Made by a program: the position numbers and the translations under genes
From: Syntrophomonadaceae bacterium
Lineage (GTDB): Bacteria; Bacillota; Dethiobacteria; DTU022
Length of the DNA: 9,057 nt
NCBI GenBank assembly: GCA_003566935.1
Contig: PXBM01000227.1
Coordinates: 1 to 9,057 of the forward strand
Direction of reading: 5' to 3'
In this document: in pieces, positions 5,517 through 9,057 of the stretch
Layout: each line of letters opens with the position of its first letter
Numbering within the stretch: position 1 is the stretch's first letter
The notes under the pieces: model-generated
What the model was told of the DNA's origin: nothing
Seen by the model: only the letters and a program-made list of their open reading frames with translations
Database searches by the model: none

Positions 5517-7898
5517 CTAAAATGAACGGTGTGCCGTGCGGGTTATAATTTCATTTTGCAGTTGTTCACTTAAGTTATTAAAGTAATCACTGTAACCGGC
5601 CACCCTGACAATAAGGCCACGATGCTCCTCGGGATTCTGCTGGGCATTTCTCAGTGTGTCGGCATCAATTACATTGAATTGAATATGGTGACCATCCATC
5701 CTGAAATAAGCCCTGACCAGGTGAACCAGGCTTTGTAAGCCTTTTTCACCTGCTAACACCTGCGGAGAAAATTTGAGGTTTAGTAAGGTTCCTCCGGTTA
5801 ACAGGTGGTCCATTTTAGCAGCTGATTTTATAACGGCCGTCGGGCCATTGAGATCTGCGCCCTGAACCGGGGAAATGCCCTCCGACAATGGGGAGTTGGC
5901 CTTCCTTCCGTCAGGGGTGGCGCCGATCACTGAACCGAAATAAACGTGAGAAGTTGTCGGCAGCATATTGATGCGATATGTGCCACCGCGGTAAGTTTTT
6001 CTTCCATCCACCAGGCGGTGGAACAGGTGAAACACTTCCTGCATGATTGAATCAGCGTAATCATCATCGTTCCCGTAATAAGGTGTTTTATTTATGATCA
6101 GCTGCCTGGTTTCTTCTCGTCCGCTGAAATCATCTGACAGGAATTTCAGTACTTCATCCCAGGTGAAGGTTTGATGGTCGTAGATATGATACTTTAGGGT
6201 AGTTAAACTGTCCGTAATAGAACCGATACCGACACCCTGCACGTAGTTGGTGTTGTAACGCGCACCACCGCAGTTATAGTCTCTGCCACTTTTTATGCAG
6301 TCATCGATAACCAGGGAAAGAAATGGAGCCGGCATTTCATCGGTATATATTTTTTCAATGACCTGGTTACCATGTATTTTTATCTCAATAAAGTACTCTA
6401 ATTGAGCTGCGTACGCTTTCATTAATTCGTCGAATGTTTTTAGCTGCCTGGGATCACCGTTATCGAGACCTAACTGTTTACCGCTTTGCGGGTCTACGCC
6501 GCGGTTCAGGGTGAGTTCCAAAACCTTGGTCAGGTTAAAATAGCCGGTTAAAATGTAGCTTTCCTTACCGAAAGCCCCTGTTTCCACACAACCGCTGGTC
6601 CCACCACAGCGGGCATCTACCAGCGACTTTCCCTGGGCCAGCAATTCCTGGATTACGGCTTCCACGTTGAAAACAGAAGGCTGCCCCCACCCTTTTCTAA
6701 TAACTTCTCCCGCTTTTTTAATAAAAAGATCGGGATTCTTTTTGCTGACCTGGATATTTGTGCTTGGCTGCAGCAGCCTCATTTCATCAATAACTTCCAG
6801 CAGCAGGTAGGTTACATCGTTTACACCGTCGGTGCCGTCGGATTTAACGCCACCTAGGTTAATATTGGCAAAATCGGTATAAGTACCGCTTTCTTTGAGA
6901 GTGATGCCCACTTTTGGCGGGGCTGGCTGGTTATTAAATTTTACCCAGAAACATTCGAGCAGTTCTTTAGCCTGCTCTCTGGTCAGTGTACCCTGAGCTA
7001 GTTCCCTGCTGTAAAACGGCTCCAGGTGCTGATCAAGACGGCCCGGACAAAAGGCATCCCAGGTATTAAGCTCTGTTATTACGCCCAGGTGCACGAACCA
7101 GTAATACTGCAGCGCTTCCCACATGTTTCGTGGTGCATGGGCCGGAACTCTTTCACAGATAGAAGCAATATTATATAGTTCTTCTTTCCTTTCAAGATTG
7201 CTCGTATTTAAGGCTATTTCGCGCGCTTTTTCGGCATGACGACGGGCAAAGGTTATTAAAGCATCTGCACATACAGCCATAGCTTTTAGCTGTTCACTTT
7301 TATTACTTGCTTCGAAATCATTTTCGTAATCAATAGCTTCAAGTTCCCTGCCGATTTCTTCTTTCAGATCCAGCATGCCCTGCCTGTAAATTTTATCACC
7401 GGCCACGGTGTGACCGGGGGCACGCTGTTCCATGAATTCAGTAAAAATACCAGCCTGGTAACACTCATGCCACTTTTCGGTCATTTGTTCAAAGATCTTA
7501 TGGCGGATAGAACGCTCTTTCCAGTAAGGAATAATTTCTTTTTGCTGGATTTGTTTTACTTCATCACTGACTGCAAAAGATATCTTCTCCCGCTTGTTGA
7601 TAACTTCCAGGTCATCAACAGTGTGACAGCAAAGTTCAGGATAGGTCGGGGCTGACTGGGGTTGTGGCCCCCTTTCTCCGACAATTAGTTCTCCATCATT
7701 AATGCAGATGGTTTTTTTCTCCATTAAATTTTTAAAGGCAAGCGCACGCAGCATGGGAACAGATACTTTACCATAATGTTCCCTGTATGCTTCTGTTACC
7801 AGGAGAGCCCTTTCGATAGATATAGTTGGTGTGGTAGTTTCGCTTTGTAAGCGCAGCATTTTTATTCTTTCATTCATACCCCGCAATTTAGTTGTCAT
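5517..7898 (-). CDS. hypD: trans-4-hydroxy-L-proline dehydratase, glycyl radical enzyme
   Basis: A 793-residue glycyl radical enzyme. The PFL-like barrel carries the radical-relay Cys437 and catalytic Glu439 in GTSGCVETG, and the glycyl radical site Gly768 lies in the C-terminal RVAGYS loop. I recall the C. difficile HypD active site as Cys434, Glu436, Gly765, Asp278, Ser334, Phe340, Tyr450 and Thr645. All eight are present here at a constant +3 offset: Cys437, Glu439, Gly768, Asp281 (WDAF), Ser337 (LKES), Phe343 (TDFAN), Tyr453 (TGYFN) and Thr648 (LPTT). That pattern, with a matching length (about 789), argues for HypD over pyruvate formate-lyase, glycerol or diol dehydratase, or choline lyase. 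HypD removes water from hydroxyproline to give P5C. The ATG at 7898 is preferred over the internal ATG at 7877, because GAGGT (7906-7910) sits 7 nt before it and the length fits better. The activase ends 3 bp upstream, so translation is probably coupled. The protein is cytoplasmic and oxygen sensitive. Confidence 0.92.
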   Translation of the reverse strand: MTTKLRGMNERIKMLRLQSETTTPTISIERALLVTEAYREHYGKVSVPMLRALAFKNLMEKKTICINDGELIVGERGPQPQSAPTYPELCCHTVDDLEVINKREKISFAVSDEVKQIQQKEIIPYWKERSIRHKIFEQMTEKWHECYQAGIFTEFMEQRAPGHTVAGDKIYRQGMLDLKEEIGRELEAIDYENDFEASNKSEQLKAMAVCADALITFARRHAEKAREIALNTSNLERKEELYNIASICERVPAHAPRNMWEALQYYWFVHLGVITELNTWDAFCPGRLDQHLEPFYSRELAQGTLTREQAKELLECFWVKFNNQPAPPKVGITLKESGTYTDFANINLGGVKSDGTDGVNDVTYLLLEVIDEMRLLQPSTNIQVSKKNPDLFIKKAGEVIRKGWGQPSVFNVEAVIQELLAQGKSLVDARCGGTSGCVETGAFGKESYILTGYFNLTKVLELTLNRGVDPQSGKQLGLDNGDPRQLKTFDELMKAYAAQLEYFIEIKIHGNQVIEKIYTDEMPAPFLSLVIDDCIKSGRDYNCGGARYNTNYVQGVGIGSITDSLTTLKYHIYDHQTFTWDEVLKFLSDDFSGREETRQLIINKTPYYGNDDDYADSIMQEVFHLFHRLVDGRKTYRGGTYRINMLPTTSHVYFGSVIGATPDGRKANSPLSEGISPVQGADLNGPTAVIKSAAKMDHLLTGGTLLNLKFSPQVLAGEKGLQSLVHLVRAYFRMDGHHIQFNVIDADTLRNAQQNPEEHRGLIVRVAGYSDYFNNLSEQLQNEIITRTAHRSF

Positions 7899-7901
7899 AG
7901 C

Positions 7902-8807
7902 TTAAACCTCACTTGTTGTTGAGATTCCTTCACTTAGAAAAGCTTCTCTTACCGCAGCCATCTGATTTTTCGATGGAGGTTCTAATTCCTGAAGCTGGTA
8001 ATCCATATTAAGTCCCCTGTACTTATGCGCACCGATATTGTGATAAGGGATTAATTCTAGCTCATTAATACCGTTTTCTTTTAAAGTGTCAGCCATAAGA
8101 CGCAGGTGATCGTGGTGGTCATTAATACCCGGTATCAGGGGCATTCTTACGACCAGCTGGCTGCCATTTTGAGCCAGGTATTTAAAATTGTCAATTACCG
8201 GTTTGCTTGAAATCCCGGTGTATTCTTTACATTTCTCAGGGTTGAGCAGCTTTAAATCATACAAAAAGAGATCGGTCCATGTAGATACCTTTTTCAAAGC
8301 TTCAATGGAAACATAGCCGCTGGTTTCAACTGCTGTATTTATATTAAGCTCTTTCATAGCTTTTAGCAGATCTATTACAAAGTCTAACTGCTGCAGCGGC
8401 TCTCCACCTGATAAAGTAATGCCTCCGCCTGATTCTTCAAATATTATCCTGTCTTTAAGAACCTCATTGGTAATTTCTTTGATTGTCATTTCCTTGCCGA
8501 TAGCTTCCAGTGCACCGGTCGGACAATTGTCTGCGCAGGACATACAGAGCTTACAAATGCTGCGGTCATTAACAGGTTCCGGACCATCAAAGGATATGGC
8601 TCCCTCGGGGCAGTTTTCCAGGCAGGTATGACAACCGATACATTTAGCGTTGGATTGAAAGAGCTCTTTGCTGCTGCTTAATCCTTCCGGGTTCTGGCAC
8701 CACAAGCAGCTTGACGGACAGCCCTTGAAAAATATTGTCGTTCTAATTCCCGGTCCGTCGTGTAAAGAAAACCTCTGGATGTTAAAGATAAGGCCTTTTT
8801 TACTCAA
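7902..8807 (-). CDS. HypD-activating enzyme (radical SAM glycyl radical enzyme activase)
   Basis: A radical-SAM activase that makes the glycyl radical on HypD by cleaving S-adenosylmethionine with a [4Fe-4S] cluster. Numbered from the TTG at 8807 (301 residues), the SAM cluster motif CPSSCLWC gives Cys30, Cys34 and Cys37, preceded by SLHDGPGIRT. A ferredoxin-like insert for two extra [4Fe-4S] clusters follows, with Cys56/59/62/66 and Cys85/88/91/95, each quartet ending in CP. The SAM-contacting SGGEP motif is at about 133-137. This two-cluster insert is usual for activases of dehydratase-type glycyl radical enzymes and absent from the pyruvate formate-lyase activase. Start choice: an ATG at 8825 extends the frame by six codons but has no ribosome site and falls on the predicted transcription start. 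The TTG at 8807 has GAGGTG 10 nt upstream, the same spacing as rocD. It is the first gene of the operon, 3 bp before hypD. The family call is firm; the start is a moderate-confidence inference. Confidence 0.92.
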   Translation of the reverse strand: MSKKGLIFNIQRFSLHDGPGIRTTIFFKGCPSSCLWCQNPEGLSSSKELFQSNAKCIGCHTCLENCPEGAISFDGPEPVNDRSICKLCMSCADNCPTGALEAIGKEMTIKEITNEVLKDRIIFEESGGGITLSGGEPLQQLDFVIDLLKAMKELNINTAVETSGYVSIEALKKVSTWTDLFLYDLKLLNPEKCKEYTGISSKPVIDNFKYLAQNGSQLVVRMPLIPGINDHHDHLRLMADTLKENGINELELIPYHNIGAHKYRGLNMDYQLQELEPPSKNQMAAVREAFLSEGISTTSEV

Positions 8808-8830
8808 TTTAGAATAACACCTCATACGAC

Positions 8831-8858
8831 ATTATATCATAGACATAAGCCTTTTAAA
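8831..8858 (-). promoter_or_regulatory. Extended -10 promoter of the hypD activase-hypD operon
   Basis: The minus strand carries TGATATAAT (8831-8839), a perfect TATAAT with the TGn extension. A weak -35-like TTTAAA (8853-8858) lies 16 bp further upstream. Transcription should start near 8823-8825. An extended -10 often compensates for a poor -35. Two CAGTRTAWT-like direct repeats at 8860-8868 and 8872-8880 lie just upstream and could be an activator site, but this is speculative. Confidence 0.7.
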
Positions 8859-8920
8859 GCAGTATAATTGTCAGTGTATTCATATATTATCATAACAGGG
8901 TAGTAATAGCACGGATTTTT

Positions 8921-8948
8921 TTGATGCTAATCCTGCGTATGGTATAAT
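8921..8948 (+). promoter_or_regulatory. Extended -10 promoter of the divergent right-edge gene
   Basis: On the plus strand, TTGATG (8921-8926) is followed by a 16-bp spacer and TATAAT (8943-8948). TGG at 8940-8942 immediately before it makes an extended -10. The start codon lies about 30 bp downstream of the expected transcription start. This promoter is divergent from that of the hypD operon, with the two -10 boxes about 107 bp apart. Confidence 0.75.
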
Positions 8949-8983
8949 TATTTCAGGAACTTGTTTAAACGGAGGTTTTATTA

Positions 8984-9057
8984 ATGACTGAATCAGCTCG
9001 CCAAAAAGAGGATGCCGGAACTGAACCGGCTTATATGGATAGGGTTAATCGCCTGAA
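8984..9057 (+). CDS. Unrecognised protein, first 24 codons only (3' end outside window)
   Basis: An ATG at 8984 follows GGAGG (8971-8975) with 8 nt spacing and a strong promoter. The frame stays open to the window edge. The visible N-terminus (MTESARQKEDAG, then TEPAYMDRVNRL) is hydrophilic and charged, with no signal peptide or membrane segment so far. Too little is seen to name it. Divergent placement next to the hypD operon makes a regulator or transporter for the same pathway possible, but nothing in the sequence supports either. Confidence 0.8.
   Translation, partial: MTESARQKEDAGTEPAYMDRVNRL

Noticed and set aside
5517..7898. Pyruvate formate-lyase or glycerol/diol dehydratase identity for the glycyl radical enzyme
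   Set aside because: The active-site motif is GCVETG rather than the adjacent Cys-Cys of pyruvate formate-lyase, and the substrate-site residues match HypD rather than glycerol or choline enzymes. The P5C-linked neighbours agree.
1..9057. CRISPR array, intact insertion sequence or rRNA
   Set aside because: No regularly spaced identical repeats, no transposase with terminal inverted repeats and no rRNA-like sequence were seen on either strand.

Overview
The window looks like a piece of chromosome from an anaerobic Firmicute, probably Clostridia. Four things suggest this: an oxygen-sensitive glycyl radical enzyme with its radical-SAM activase, purine-rich Shine-Dalgarno sites (GAGGTG, GGAGG), sigma-A-type promoters with TATAAT boxes, and a tRNA gene that encodes its own CCA. 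The base composition looks moderate, in the mid-40s % GC by eye. No genus can be assigned from what is visible.

Layout from right to left, which is the direction of transcription for nearly everything. At the right edge (8984 to end) a divergent plus-strand gene begins behind a clear promoter; only 24 codons are visible and I do not recognise it. From about 8825 leftward, an extended -10 promoter drives a two-gene operon: a glycyl-radical-enzyme activase (7902-8807) and a glycyl radical enzyme (5517-7898). The enzyme carries all the active-site residues I know for trans-4-hydroxy-L-proline dehydratase (HypD). Next come a tRNA-Trp(CCA) gene with its own near-consensus promoter (5356-5431), a 13-bp-stem terminator-like hairpin (5312-5351) and a perfect 16-bp dyad (5289-5304). 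Then follow ornithine aminotransferase rocD (4066-5265) and 1-pyrroline-5-carboxylate dehydrogenase rocA (2440-3990). Immediately after rocA lies a decayed C-terminal fragment of a serine recombinase (2135-2418), with four in-frame stops and a frameshift. The left edge (1-2045) is the N-terminal 681 residues of a soluble four-PAS plus GAF sensor protein whose output domain lies outside the window.

The metabolic genes converge on one intermediate. HypD dehydrates hydroxyproline to 1-pyrroline-5-carboxylate (P5C), which opens spontaneously to glutamate-gamma-semialdehyde. RocA oxidises that to glutamate with NAD, and RocD interconverts it with ornithine. No P5C reductase gene is visible, so the local gene set suggests an oxidative or ornithine-linked fate for hydroxyproline carbon, rather than only the reductive route to proline known from gut Clostridia. 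This pathway reading is inferred from gene content; the individual enzyme assignments rest on visible motifs.
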